Shown: positions 27,435 to 38,097 of the stretch, one piece after another
Position numbering within the stretch: the stretch's first letter is position 1
Layout: each line of letters begins with the position of its first letter
Source of the DNA: Ectothiorhodospira shaposhnikovii
GTDB lineage: Bacteria > Pseudomonadota > Gammaproteobacteria > Ectothiorhodospirales > Ectothiorhodospiraceae
Reading direction: 5' to 3'
Assembly: GCF_016584105.1 (NCBI RefSeq)
Contig: NZ_NRSM01000001.1
Coordinates: forward strand, 1-64,000
Length of the DNA: 64,000 bases
Notes under the pieces: model-generated
What the model saw: the letters and a program-made list of their open reading frames with translations, nothing else
Database searches by the model: none
Told to the model about the DNA's origin: nothing
Made by a program: the position numbers and the translations under genes

Positions 27435-28003
27435 GAGTACCACTCACTCACCGGGCTCCACTCCCGGGACAGATACCCCCGAACACGCAGCGGCAGGGGC
27501 AGGTCTTCCGCCCGCAACCGGGCACGCAGGCGAATGATGTAGTCCTGTCCCCCATCCAGCAGGGAGACATCCAGCAGCGGTATTTCCCGCAGGTCTCCCA
27601 GGACGGTCAGGGCCGACTCCAGGCGGTAGAAGCCCCGCTGGACGCCGGTATTGAGGTGGGTGATGACATACAGCCGGGTCAGGGCGTGATATTCCACGCG
27701 GTAGCGCTGCACCAGCTCGGCCACGGAGGCATTCCATAACCAGTCCCGGCTGCGGCTGATTTCAACCTGAACCTCGAAGGTGAGCTTGACGCCGTTGTGC
27801 AGGGCTTCATCGAGCTTGCGGGTGAGGCGGTAATCGATATCCGCATTGAGCAGATAGATGCCATTGACCAGTTCGGTACCGGCCCAGCGAACCTGGAGCG
27901 GGTTGCCCTCTTCCGCCGATAACATGCCCGGCCACGCCAGCAGCCAGCTCATCAGCAGGATGGCCGGAGATACAACTCGAAGCTGACGGGGTAGCGGGCT
28001 CAA
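27419..28003 (-). CDS. DUF4390 family exported protein
   Basis: The 194-residue protein has an N-terminal hydrophobic signal (AILLMSWLLAWPGMLSAEEG, cleavage near residue 30) and a beta-rich mature domain typical of DUF4390. In gammaproteobacteria this family is nearly always encoded between rsmB and ntrY, as here, suggesting a periplasmic partner of the NtrY sensor; this is inferred from context only. The start is TTG within the rsmB stop region (TTGA overlap), and its end overlaps ntrY. Confidence 0.85.
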   Translation of the reverse strand: MSPLPRQLRVVSPAILLMSWLLAWPGMLSAEEGNPLQVRWAGTELVNGIYLLNADIDYRLTRKLDEALHNGVKLTFEVQVEISRSRDWLWNASVAELVQRYRVEYHALTRLYVITHLNTGVQRGFYRLESALTVLGDLREIPLLDVSLLDGGQDYIIRLRARLRAEDLPLPLRVRGYLSREWSPVSEWYSWSLR

Positions 28004-29301
28004 TGGCGGCTCAATCGGGCATAGTAAAATCCATCCATTCCCTGTTCACCGGCACGCAGCTGGCGACCGGCCCGGCCGGCAAGACCCCAGTCTGCCTCGA
28101 TGGGCAGCTCCCGGGCCTCGGGTTCCTCGGCCAGGAAACGAGAGACTGTAGTGACATTTTCCTCGGGCATCAGGGAACAGGTCACATAAAGCAGCATACC
28201 GCCCGGGGCCAGCAGGGGCCAGAGTGCCCGCAGCAGACGTGCCTGCCGGGCCTGCAATGATGCAATATCCTCTTCCCGGCGCAGGTGCTTGATATCCGGG
28301 TGCCGACGGATCACCCCGGTGCCGGAGCAGGGCGCATCCAGCAGGATGCGGTCATAACTGCCCCCGTGGTGCCACTGCGCGGGTTCCGCCGCGTCGGCGG
28401 CGATCAGGCGGGCATCAAAACCGCCGCGCCGCAGGTTCTCGCGAACCCGTTCCAGGCGGTCAGGGTCCACATCCACGGCCGTGAGATCCAGCGCCCCACC
28501 CGCCTGTTCCAGCAGGTGCAGGGTCTTGCCACCCGGAGCGGCACAGGCATCCAGTACCCGCATTCCCGGCCGGCAACCAAGCAGCGGGGCCGTGAGCTGG
28601 GCGGCGGCATCCTGAACCGATACCAGGCCCTGATCAAAACCCGGCAAGCGTTCCACCGCCACGGGTTGCTCCAGGGTGAGCGCCGTCTCCACCCAGGGGT
28701 GGGGCCGCGCCTCCAGCCCCTGATCCGCCAGGCGATGCCGGTAGTCATCACGGGTGGAGCGTGTCAGGTTGACCCGCAGCGTCATCGGGGGATGGGCGTT
28801 GAGGGCGTCACAGAGGGCCTCGGTGTCATCCCCATGGGCAGACGCCAGACGGCGGTAGAGCCAGTCCGGCAGGGCGTGGCGCACCGCGGGATCCCGGTCC
28901 ACCAGCCGGGCCGTCTCATCCATCTCCCGCTGGGCCCGCCGCAATACCCCGTTGATGAGACCCACCGCCCATTTCTTGCGCAGCCGCCGCCCCAGATCCG
29001 CCGTTTGCTGGATGGCCGCATAGTCGGGGGTGTTCATGTACAGCAGCTCGAACAGGCCCATGGCCAGGGCGCAGGCCACGTCCTGGTCCCGTCCCCGCGG
29101 GGGCTTGTCCATCCACTGGGCCAGCATGGCCTCCAGACGGCGATGCCAGCGCAGGGTACCGTAGCTCAGGGCCTGGGCCAGTCCCCGGTCCCGGGCACCA
29201 ACCTGATCCAGCAGGGGTGGCAGGGCCTCGGACAGGGAGCCGCCGTCCCGCAGGACACGCAGAATGGCATGGAGGGCGGCTTCACGGGCAGACAGGGACA
29301 T
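28000..29301 (-). CDS. rsmB: 16S rRNA (cytosine-967-C5)-methyltransferase RsmB
   Basis: The 433-residue protein has an N-terminal NusB-like RNA-binding domain (about 1-140) and a C-terminal SAM methyltransferase. Catalytic cysteines are in LDAPCSGTGVIRRHPD and YVTCSLMPEEN, the two-cysteine hallmark of m5C RNA methyltransferases. The SAM loop is LDACAAPGGKTLHL. It is the third gene of def-fmt-rsmB and overlaps the DUF4390 gene. Confidence 0.96.
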   Translation of the reverse strand: MSLSAREAALHAILRVLRDGGSLSEALPPLLDQVGARDRGLAQALSYGTLRWHRRLEAMLAQWMDKPPRGRDQDVACALAMGLFELLYMNTPDYAAIQQTADLGRRLRKKWAVGLINGVLRRAQREMDETARLVDRDPAVRHALPDWLYRRLASAHGDDTEALCDALNAHPPMTLRVNLTRSTRDDYRHRLADQGLEARPHPWVETALTLEQPVAVERLPGFDQGLVSVQDAAAQLTAPLLGCRPGMRVLDACAAPGGKTLHLLEQAGGALDLTAVDVDPDRLERVRENLRRGGFDARLIAADAAEPAQWHHGGSYDRILLDAPCSGTGVIRRHPDIKHLRREEDIASLQARQARLLRALWPLLAPGGMLLYVTCSLMPEENVTTVSRFLAEEPEARELPIEADWGLAGRAGRQLRAGEQGMDGFYYARLSRH

Positions 29302-29405
29302 GCGGGACTCCAGTGTTATTCACCGGAAAAATAACACGATCCCATCGACCATGCGGGACTACGGATGGATGCCCGGCTGAGCGGGCAAGACAGGCAATGT
29401 TCGGA

Positions 29406-30365
29406 TTATTCCACGTTCACGTCATTTCCCAGCACCACCCCCAGCAACGACCGCGCGTTCAGAAAGGGCGCCGCATCAAGGGGTTTACCGCCGGGGAGCT
29501 GAAGGCGGGTGATTCGCAGAATCCCCTCGCCGGTGGCGACGTCGATCCCTTCCGGCCCTTCCGCCACCACGGTGCCCGGTGCCGCCTCGGCAACGTCCGT
29601 GGGCAGGGCGCATGACATCCACAGCCTGAGTGGTTGCCCCTGATACAGGGTCTGGGCCACCGGCCAGGGGTTGAAGGCGCGGACGCACCGGTCCAGCACC
29701 ACTGCCGGGCGGGACCAGTCCAGCAGGGCTTCAGCCTTGTCCAGCTTGCGGGCATAGGTGGCCAGTGTCTCGTCCTGGGGCTCGGGACAGAGCCGGCCGT
29801 CGGCCAGATCATCCAGGCAGGGCAGCAGCAGTGCCGCCCCCATCGCCGCCAGGCGGTCGTGCAGGGTCTGCGCGGTGTCGGCGGGAGTGATGGGGCATTC
29901 CCCCTTGAGCAGCATGTCGCCGGTATCGAGGCCGGCCGCCATCTGCATCAGGGTGACACCGGTCCGTTCATCCCCTTCCGCCAGGGCCCGCTGGATGGGG
30001 GCCGCGCCCCGCCAGCGGGGCAGCAGGGAGGCATGGATGTTGACACAACCCAGGCGGGGAATGTCCAGCACCGACTGGGGCAGGATGAGGCCGTAGGCCG
30101 CCACCACCATCAGGTCCGGCCGATAGTCGCGCAATCGCTCCTGCACCGGCTCGGGTCGCAGGCGTTCGGGCTGTTCCACCGGAATCCCGTGGGCCAGGGC
30201 CACCTGCTTCACCGGGCTGGGGGTCAGCTTGCGACCGCGACCGGCCGGGCGATCCGGCTGGGTATAGACCGCAACCACGTCGTGGGGGGAGGCAATCAAT
30301 GCCTCAAGGGCCGGCACCGCAAAATCCGGGGTGCCGGCGTAGATGATGCGCAGGGGACTGGGCAA
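29406..30365 (-). CDS. fmt: Methionyl-tRNA formyltransferase
   Basis: The 319-residue enzyme formylates initiator Met-tRNA. The N-terminal start [20 protein letters not shown] and the active-site segment [20 protein letters not shown] (catalytic Asn and His) are characteristic, and a C-terminal OB-like tRNA-binding domain follows. The start codon appears to be TTG at 30365 with AAGG seven bases upstream. It follows def by 52 bases; the pair works on the same N-terminal formyl group. Confidence 0.96.
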   Translation of the reverse strand: MPSPLRIIYAGTPDFAVPALEALIASPHDVVAVYTQPDRPAGRGRKLTPSPVKQVALAHGIPVEQPERLRPEPVQERLRDYRPDLMVVAAYGLILPQSVLDIPRLGCVNIHASLLPRWRGAAPIQRALAEGDERTGVTLMQMAAGLDTGDMLLKGECPITPADTAQTLHDRLAAMGAALLLPCLDDLADGRLCPEPQDETLATYARKLDKAEALLDWSRPAVVLDRCVRAFNPWPVAQTLYQGQPLRLWMSCALPTDVAEAAPGTVVAEGPEGIDVATGEGILRITRLQLPGGKPLDAAPFLNARSLLGVVLGNDVNVE

Positions 30366-30417
30366 TGGGAAACCTTGTGGATGAACGTGGAATCAGGCGC
30401 GGAGGCGAACGGGAGGC

Positions 30418-30978
30418 TCAGACGGCCTCCCGGTGACGGGCGGTACCGGCGGCTCCGGTCAGCCTGGCCTGTTTCTCCAGTTTTTTCTTGATGCGGCCCC
30501 GCTTCAGGGACGAGATGTGATCCACGAACAGCTTGCCGTCCAGGTGATCGATCTCATGCTGGATGCAGACCGCCAGCAGACCGCCGGCCTCCAGTTCGAA
30601 GGGCTTGCCGTCACGGTTCAGGGCCCGCACCCGCACCCGCTGGGCGCGCCGCACCGGCTCATAGAAGCCGGGGACGGACAGACAGCCTTCCTCGGTTTCC
30701 ACATCGCCCTCGCGGGCAATGATCTCGGGGTTGATCAGGCAGAGGGGGTGCTGCCCCCGGCCGGAACGCTCGTCCGAACCCTCCTCGGCCACGTCCATCA
30801 CCACCACCCGGTGCAGCACCCCCACCTGGGTCGCGGCCAGACCGATGCCCGAGGCGTGGTACATGGTTTCAAACATGTCGTCCACCAGTCTGCGGGTGGC
30901 GTCATCCACCACCTTGACGGTTTCGGCCTGACGACGCAGCCGGGGATCGGGAAAATGCAGGATTTCTAGCAGGGCCAT
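30418..30978 (-). CDS. def: Peptide deformylase
   Basis: The 186-residue metalloenzyme removes the N-formyl group from nascent proteins. All three family motifs are present: [19 protein letters not shown] (metal-ligand Cys) and QHEIDHLDG (two metal-ligand His and catalytic Glu). Between motifs 1 and 2 is an insertion ([12 protein letters not shown]) longer than in E. coli. It is the first gene of the operon, divergent from the LysM lipoprotein gene. Confidence 0.96.
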   Translation of the reverse strand: MALLEILHFPDPRLRRQAETVKVVDDATRRLVDDMFETMYHASGIGLAATQVGVLHRVVVMDVAEEGSDERSGRGQHPLCLINPEIIAREGDVETEEGCLSVPGFYEPVRRAQRVRVRALNRDGKPFELEAGGLLAVCIQHEIDHLDGKLFVDHISSLKRGRIKKKLEKQARLTGAAGTARHREAV

Positions 30979-31185
30979 GACCGCTCATCCGCTAAAGTGG
31001 GTGTATTTGTGCAGGCTCAAAATCATTTCTGCTACAGTTCAGGCAATATCGGTTGAGACAATATCAGATCATTGCCGTACTGGTAGGTTGCTTCACACCA
31101 GCCATGGAGCTTTACATGGGCTGTCACGGGGACAGCACGATGAAAAGGTCCGGAACAATGATGCCTTAAGTCACGAGGGGAAAAC

Positions 31186-32340
31186 ATGTCCGCTCCAATC
31201 ATGCGGCGTAATGGACGCCGCCTGACCGCCGTTGCGCTTATTCTAGCGTTCCTGGCTTCAGGATGCGCCAGCATACCGGCTGAACCCGAACCCGAGCTGC
31301 CGGCCCCGGCCCAGCAGCCGGTGGCCACCCCGGCACCAGCGCCGGAACCGGCCAGGACTCCCACCAGGGAGCAAATCCGACCCACCGCGCCGGAACGCTA
31401 CGTGGTCCAGCGGGGAGATACACTCTGGGACATCTCCAACCGCTTCCTGCGGGAACCCTGGTACTGGCCCGAGATCTGGGTCAGCAATCCGCAGATAGCC
31501 AACCCTCATCTGATCTATCCCGGCGACATCATCACCCTGTACTTCGTGGATGGCGTTCCCCACCTCACGGTGGACGGAGGGCCGCGAGTCAGGCCGGCCA
31601 TACGTCTCTCGCCCCAGGTCAGGGCGGAACCCCTGCCGCCGTCCCTGGATGTTCCCATACAGGCCCTGCAGCAGTTTCTGGTGCGTCCGAGGGTTGTGAC
31701 AAAAGAACAGCTTGAAGATTCCGCCTATCTGATGGCCGCCCGTGACGAACGACTGATATTCGGGGCCCATGACCGCCTCTACGCCCGTCGTCTGGGGGGA
31801 GAGCCTGTCGGCCAGCGCTTCGACGTCTTCCGCGCCGGCGGCGAGCTCATTGATCCCAAGACCCGTGAATTGCTGGGTTACGAGGCCATTCCCGTTGGCG
31901 AGGCCGAGCTGGTGCGCGAGGGTGATCCAGCCACCGTGCTCCTGGTACGCAGTGACCGTGAAGCCCTGATCGGAGATCGCCTGCTGCCCCAGCAGGCCGA
32001 TGAGCAGGCATTTCTGTTCACCCCTTCCGCCCCACCCATTGAAGCGGAAGGTCAGATCATCTCCCTGTTCGATGCCATCAGCCAGATCGCCCGGTTTCAG
32101 GTGGCGGTGATCAACCTGGGGGAAAGGGAAGGTATTGAGCCCGGCCATGTCTTCGCCACCTACCAGTCCGGACGGGTGGTCCGCGACCGGCTGGCGGGGC
32201 GCACGGGGGAACTGGTCACCCTGCCGGACGAGCGGGTGGGCCTTGTCATGGTATTCCGGACCTTCGAAAAGGTGAGCTACGCGCTGGTGATGGAATCCAC
32301 CCATCCCATTGAAAAGGGCTTCACCGTCAAGCGCCCCTGA
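31186..32340 (+). CDS. LysM domain lipoprotein
   Basis: The 384-residue protein has a lipoprotein signal peptide with lipobox LASGC (Cys near residue 27), a Pro/Ala-rich linker, and one LysM domain (YVVQRGDTLWDISNRFL to YPGDIITLYF, about residues 68-120) that binds peptidoglycan. The remaining 260 residues are a conserved domain of unknown role. Genes of this type stand upstream of dprA between def and topA in many gammaproteobacteria. The ATG at 31186 is preceded by GAGGGG. Confidence 0.9.
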   Translation: MSAPIMRRNGRRLTAVALILAFLASGCASIPAEPEPELPAPAQQPVATPAPAPEPARTPTREQIRPTAPERYVVQRGDTLWDISNRFLREPWYWPEIWVSNPQIANPHLIYPGDIITLYFVDGVPHLTVDGGPRVRPAIRLSPQVRAEPLPPSLDVPIQALQQFLVRPRVVTKEQLEDSAYLMAARDERLIFGAHDRLYARRLGGEPVGQRFDVFRAGGELIDPKTRELLGYEAIPVGEAELVREGDPATVLLVRSDREALIGDRLLPQQADEQAFLFTPSAPPIEAEGQIISLFDAISQIARFQVAVINLGEREGIEPGHVFATYQSGRVVRDRLAGRTGELVTLPDERVGLVMVFRTFEKVSYALVMESTHPIEKGFTVKRP

Positions 32341-32371
32341 ACAGGGGCGGACAGGGATACTGACAGGACAC

Positions 32372-33496
32372 ATGGAACCGTCGGCGCTGGCCCCCTGGCT
32401 CCACCTCTGGCATGCGCCGGGGGTGGGGCCCGTCACCTTCACGCGACTGCTGCAGGCACACGCCACCCCCCAGGGGGTGCTGGCGGCAGGCCGGACTGCC
32501 TGGCAACAGGCAGGGCTGTCGCCGGAGGCCATGGCCTTCCTTGAGCAGGATACCCCGCCCGGGATTCAGGCGGATCTGGACTGGGTCTGCCGGGATGGGC
32601 ATCACATCCTGACCCTGGAAGATCCCCGCTACCCTCCCAGACTGAAGAATACGCCTGCCCCTCCGCCGGTCCTTTATGTGGTGGGCGACCCTCAGGTGCT
32701 GTCCTGGCCCATGCTGGCGGTGGTGGGTAGCCGCCACCCCACGCCCGGCGGTCGTGAAACCGCCGCGGCCTTCAGCGCCCACCTGGCCCGCCGGGGACTG
32801 GTGATCGCCAGCGGCCTGGCCAAGGGCATTGATGCCGCCGCCCATGAAGGCACCCTGGCGGCCCAGGGACTGACCGTCGCGGTAACGGGCACCGGCCCTG
32901 ACCGGATCTATCCCGCCGCCCACCGCGCCCTGGCGCATCGCATCGTGGCCGAAGGGGCCATGGTGACGGAACTGCCCACCGGCACTCCGGTCACCCCGCA
33001 GAACTTCCCCCGGCGCAACCGCATCCTGGCGGGGCTGGCCGTGGGAACCCTGGTGGTGGAGGCGGCCACCCGCAGCGGCTCCCTGATTACCGCCCGGCTG
33101 GCGGCGGAACAGGGTCGGGAAGTGTTCGCCATCCCCGGCTCCATCCATAATCCCCTGGCCCGGGGCTGTCACCGCCTGATCCGCGAGGGCGCAAAACTGG
33201 TGGAGACGGCGGATGATATCCTTGAAGAACTGGGTGACCTGCTGCCACCCCATGCACGCCAGTCCCGGTTGATGGAACCGCCGGCGGCTCCCGACCAGGA
33301 TATGCCGGACGAGGATCATGTCCGCCTGCTGGAAGCCATGGGGTATGACCCGGTCTCGGTGGACCAGCTGGTGGCCCGCACCACATTGACCGTAGGTGCG
33401 GTTTCCTCCATGCTGCTACTCATGGAGTTGCGTGGCCAGGTGGCCTCCTTGTCCGGTGGTCGTTATGTCCGCCTGAGGTCGGAAAGCGGAAAATGA
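32372..33496 (+). CDS. dprA: DNA-processing protein DprA
   Basis: The 374-residue protein has the DprA Rossmann-like core: VVGSRHPTPGGRETA, ASGLAKGIDAAAHEGTL and FPRRNRILAGLA are signature segments. An N-terminal helix-hairpin-helix-like region and a C-terminal winged helix follow the family pattern. It loads RecA on incoming single-stranded DNA during transformation. The ATG at 32372 is chosen because the earlier in-frame ATG lies within the lysM gene. Its stop overlaps the smg start (ATGA). Confidence 0.95.
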   Translation: MEPSALAPWLHLWHAPGVGPVTFTRLLQAHATPQGVLAAGRTAWQQAGLSPEAMAFLEQDTPPGIQADLDWVCRDGHHILTLEDPRYPPRLKNTPAPPPVLYVVGDPQVLSWPMLAVVGSRHPTPGGRETAAAFSAHLARRGLVIASGLAKGIDAAAHEGTLAAQGLTVAVTGTGPDRIYPAAHRALAHRIVAEGAMVTELPTGTPVTPQNFPRRNRILAGLAVGTLVVEAATRSGSLITARLAAEQGREVFAIPGSIHNPLARGCHRLIREGAKLVETADDILEELGDLLPPHARQSRLMEPPAAPDQDMPDEDHVRLLEAMGYDPVSVDQLVARTTLTVGAVSSMLLLMELRGQVASLSGGRYVRLRSESGK

Positions 33497-33963
33497 AAGA
33501 AAACGTACTTGATGTCCTGATGTACCTGTTTGAAAACTACATGGATGATGATACCGAGCTGGAACCGGATCGTGAGCAGCTTCGGGACCTTCTGCTGGAT
33601 GCCGGGTTTCCGGTGGCCGAGATCCACAAGGCCTTCGACTGGCTGGAAAACCTGGCGGGTCAGGACTCCCCGCAGACGGTGCATGCCGGCTCGGCCCTGC
33701 GCCTCTACACGGAGGCCGAGATGAACCGGATGGATGCCGAAAGCCGCGGATTCCTGCTGTTTCTGGAACAGAACGGCGTCATCAGCCCCGCCACCCGCGA
33801 GGTGGTCATCAACCGGATCATGGATCTGGATGCCGAAGACATCAGCCTGGAAGAAATCAAATGGATCACGCTCATGGTGCTGTTCAATCAGCCTGGGCAG
33901 GAAGCCGCCTATACCTGGCTGGAGAGCATGATGTTCGACAGCCCGCCGGAGTATCTGCACTGA
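33493..33963 (+). CDS. smg: Smg family protein (DUF494)
   Basis: The 156-residue acidic, helical protein matches Smg across its length (start MKENVLDVLMYLFENYMDDD, later FDWLENL). The function is not established. smg commonly lies between dprA and topA, exactly as here. It is coupled to dprA by a four-base overlap. Confidence 0.94.
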   Translation: MKENVLDVLMYLFENYMDDDTELEPDREQLRDLLLDAGFPVAEIHKAFDWLENLAGQDSPQTVHAGSALRLYTEAEMNRMDAESRGFLLFLEQNGVISPATREVVINRIMDLDAEDISLEEIKWITLMVLFNQPGQEAAYTWLESMMFDSPPEYLH

Positions 33964-33994
33964 AACCCCACAAAGAACCACAGGTAGCCAGGAC

Positions 33995-36508
33995 ATGAGC
34001 AAGAACCTGGTCATCGTCGAGTCCCCCGCCAAGGCCAAGACCATCAAGAAGTACCTCGGCAGCGATTTCGAGGTGCTGGCCTCCTATGGCCACGTGCGCG
34101 ACCTGGTGCCCAAGGAGGGCGCCGTGGACCCCGACCACGACTTCCGCATGCACTATCAGGTGATCGACCGCAACGAGAAGCATGTGGAGAGTATCGCCCG
34201 CGCCCTGAAGAAGGCCGATCGCCTGATCCTGGCCACCGACCCGGACCGGGAAGGCGAGGCCATTTCCTGGCATCTCCATGAGCTGCTGCGGGAACGGGGC
34301 CTGCTGGACAACAAGACCACCGAGCGGGTGGTCTTCCACGAGATCACCCAGCGGGCCGTGCGTGATGCCATCGACCATCCCCGCGGCTTGTCCAACGACC
34401 TGATCAACGCCCAGCAGGCGCGACGCGCCCTGGACTATCTGGTGGGCTTCAACCTGTCCCCTCTGCTGTGGAAGAAGATCAAGCGCGGCCTGTCCGCCGG
34501 CCGGGTGCAGAGCCCCGCCCTGCGCATGATCGTGGAGCGGGAAGAGGAAATCGAGCGCTTCATCACCCGGGAATACTGGACCCTGGACGCCCTGGCGGCC
34601 AAGGACGAGAGCCCGTTCACCGCCCGCCTGCAAATCCATGGCGGCCGCAAGCTGGAACAGTTCGACATCAACAACGAGGCCGACGCCGACCAGGCGCGCC
34701 GGACGCTGCTGGCTGCCGCCCAGGGCCGGCTGCGGGTGGCCAGGGTGGAAAAGAAACAGCGGCGCCGCAATCCGGCACCGCCGTTCACCACCTCCACCCT
34801 GCAGCAGGAAGCCGTGCGCAAGCTGGGCTTCTCCGCCAGCCGGGCCATGCGCGTGGCCCAGCAGCTCTACGAAGGTATCGATCTGGGTTCGGGCCCCATC
34901 GGTCTGATCACCTACATGCGTACCGACTCCTTCACCCTGGCCAACGAGGCCGTGGAGGAAATCCGCGACCTGATCGCCCAGCGCTACGGCCGCGACAAGG
35001 TCCCCGGCAGCCCGCGCCAGTACAAGACCAAATCCAAGAACGCCCAGGAAGCCCACGAGGCCGTCCGCCCCACCTCGGTGCTGCGCCTGCCCGATGAGGT
35101 GAAGGGCCATCTGACCGCCGACCAGTTCAAGCTCTACGACCTGATCTGGAAACGTACCGTGGCCTGCCAGATGATCCACGCCACCCTGGACACGGTGGCC
35201 GCCGACCTGGAAGCGGGCAGTCCCGAACATGTCTTCCGCGCCACCGGCTCCTCCGTGCGCGACCCCGGCTTCATGGCCGTCTACCGGGAAGACCAGGACG
35301 ACGCCCCGGTGGAAAGTGACGAGCGTCTGCTGCCGGAGCTTCAGGAAGGCGAACACGTCACCCTGAACGACGTGCAGGCGGATCAGCACTTCACCGAACC
35401 GCCACCCCGGTATTCGGAAGCCAGCCTGGTGAAGGCCCTGGAAGAGCACGGCATCGGCCGTCCCTCCACCTACGCCTCCATCATCAGCACCCTGCTGCAA
35501 CGGGAATACGCGGAACTGGTGAACCGGCGCTTCGTGCCCACGGACATCGGCCGCATCGTCAACACCTTCCTGACCCAGCACTTCACCCAGTACGTGGACT
35601 ACGATTTCACCGCCCGCCTGGAAGACGAACTGGACGAGATCTCCCGGGGCGAGAAGGACTGGATCCCGGTGATGGAAGGCTTCTGGAGCCGCTTCCATGA
35701 GCAGGTGAAGGAAAAGGATGCCTCGGTGACCCGCGAGGAGGCGGTGCAGGCCCGGGAGATCGGCACCGATCCCAAGTCGGGCCGACCGGTCTCCGTGCGC
35801 ATGGGGCGCTATGGGCCCTTCGTCCAGATCGGCACCAAGGAAGACGAGGAAAAACCCCGTTTTGCCGGCCTGCGCCCCGGCCAGAAGATGGACGGCATCA
35901 CCCTGGACGAGGCCCTGGCCCTGTTCCAGCTGCCCCGGGAACTGGGAGAGACCCCGGAAGGGGAGCCGGTGAGCGTGAACATCGGCCGCTTCGGACCCTA
36001 CGTGAAGTTCGGCAGCCGCTATGCCTCCCTGAAGAAGGAGGACGACCCCTACACCATTGAGCTGCCCCGGGCCCTGGAACTGGTGGCGGAGAAGAAGGAA
36101 GCGGACGCCAACCGTTTCATCAAGGTGTTCGAGGAAGCTGGCATCCAGATCCTCAATGGACGCTACGGCCCCTACATCACCGACGGCAACAAGAACGCCC
36201 GCATTCCCAAGGATGAGGATCCCAAGGCCCTGACCCTGGAACAGTGCCGCACCCTGCTGGCGGCCGCGCCGGAGAAGAAGGGCCGGGGTACCCGGAAGGC
36301 CGCGCCGAAGAAAAAGGCTGCCACTGCCAAGGAGGCTTCCGACGACAAGGCTAAACCCAGAAAAAAGGCCACCACAAGCAAAAGCAAGACCGGGACCACC
36401 GCATCCGGGACTGCCAGGACGGGTACCCGTTCCCGCAAGGCCGCCGCTGCCAAGACCGGCGAACGGGACAGCCCTCCCGCCGAGCGCAGTGCCGGCAACT
36501 CCCGCTGA
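33995..36508 (+). CDS. topA: DNA topoisomerase I
   Basis: The 837-residue type IA topoisomerase relaxes negative supercoils. It has an N-terminal Toprim domain (IVESPAKAKTIKKYLG; acidic DPDRE), the catalytic Tyr near residue 307 in GLITYMRTDS, and GRPSTYASIISTL. The C-terminus has three Topo_C repeats (MGRYGPFVQIG, IGRFGPYVKFG, NGRYGPYITDG) but no CxxC zinc ribbons, unlike E. coli TopA. It ends in a Lys/Ala/Thr-rich tail of about 90 residues that probably binds DNA non-specifically. Confidence 0.96.
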   Translation: MSKNLVIVESPAKAKTIKKYLGSDFEVLASYGHVRDLVPKEGAVDPDHDFRMHYQVIDRNEKHVESIARALKKADRLILATDPDREGEAISWHLHELLRERGLLDNKTTERVVFHEITQRAVRDAIDHPRGLSNDLINAQQARRALDYLVGFNLSPLLWKKIKRGLSAGRVQSPALRMIVEREEEIERFITREYWTLDALAAKDESPFTARLQIHGGRKLEQFDINNEADADQARRTLLAAAQGRLRVARVEKKQRRRNPAPPFTTSTLQQEAVRKLGFSASRAMRVAQQLYEGIDLGSGPIGLITYMRTDSFTLANEAVEEIRDLIAQRYGRDKVPGSPRQYKTKSKNAQEAHEAVRPTSVLRLPDEVKGHLTADQFKLYDLIWKRTVACQMIHATLDTVAADLEAGSPEHVFRATGSSVRDPGFMAVYREDQDDAPVESDERLLPELQEGEHVTLNDVQADQHFTEPPPRYSEASLVKALEEHGIGRPSTYASIISTLLQREYAELVNRRFVPTDIGRIVNTFLTQHFTQYVDYDFTARLEDELDEISRGEKDWIPVMEGFWSRFHEQVKEKDASVTREEAVQAREIGTDPKSGRPVSVRMGRYGPFVQIGTKEDEEKPRFAGLRPGQKMDGITLDEALALFQLPRELGETPEGEPVSVNIGRFGPYVKFGSRYASLKKEDDPYTIELPRALELVAEKKEADANRFIKVFEEAGIQILNGRYGPYITDGNKNARIPKDEDPKALTLEQCRTLLAAAPEKKGRGTRKAAPKKKAATAKEASDDKAKPRKKATTSKSKTGTTASGTARTGTRSRKAAAAKTGERDSPPAERSAGNSR

Positions 36509-36517
36509 CGGCCCTCC

Positions 36518-37081
36518 ATGGCAAGACGACTGACGGACGCCGCCGATGCCGCCGCCCTCATCCGTGGGGGCGGCGTCATTGCCTACCCCACCGAGGCCGT
36601 GTTCGGTCTGGGTTGCGATCCCCGTAACGAAGTGGCGGTCCACCGGCTGCTGCAGATCAAGCAACGCCTCCCCGACCAGGGGCTGATCCTCATCGGCGCG
36701 GATTTCCCCCAACTCTCCCCCTTCCTGCGGCCGGTGGATGCCCGGCTACAGGAGCAGGCCCTGGGCACCTGGCCCGGACCCTGCACCTGGCTGTGGCCGG
36801 CCCGGCCGGACACCCCCCGCTGGCTCACCGGGGTCCATGACACCCTGGCGGTGCGGGTCACCGATCATCCCCTGGCGGCAGCACTGTGCCGGGCGGCCGG
36901 CATGGCCCTGGTTTCCACCAGCGCCAACCTGTCCGGCCGTCCCCCGGGCCGATCCGCCGACGAAGTGGACGCGGCCCTGGGCAAGCTGCTGGACGCCATC
37001 CTGGAAGGCCCCACCGGCGGCCGGGAAAACCCCAGCGAAATCCGGGACCTGCAGACCGGCCGGCAGGTCAGGAGCAGCTGA
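36518..37081 (+). CDS. tsaC: Threonylcarbamoyl-AMP synthase TsaC (YrdC)
   Basis: The 187-residue protein is a single YrdC domain. It has [14 protein letters not shown] near the N-terminus and [14 protein letters not shown] near the end, both typical of TsaC. It makes the threonylcarbamoyl-adenylate used for the t6A modification of tRNAs. The short single-domain length identifies TsaC rather than Sua5. It starts nine bases after topA and precedes hemF, a conserved order. Confidence 0.94.
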   Translation: MARRLTDAADAAALIRGGGVIAYPTEAVFGLGCDPRNEVAVHRLLQIKQRLPDQGLILIGADFPQLSPFLRPVDARLQEQALGTWPGPCTWLWPARPDTPRWLTGVHDTLAVRVTDHPLAAALCRAAGMALVSTSANLSGRPPGRSADEVDAALGKLLDAILEGPTGGRENPSEIRDLQTGRQVRSS

Positions 37082-37158
37082 AACCCTGCCAGCCCCCAGG
37101 GAGATCGACTCCGGCACCAGCGCCGACCCGACCCGACCCACAGGATGATACGGATTGA

Positions 37159-38076
<918 letters not shown>

Positions 38077-38097
38077 GGCGGGAGTGGGGGTTCTGCC

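Noticed and set aside
33884-36712. Very long minus-strand frame opposite topA (also 5806-8157 opposite metE and other long antisense frames)
   Set aside because: High-GC third positions open the antisense frame; the products are low-complexity Gly/His/Gln/Val-rich and match nothing, while the plus strand encodes clear families.
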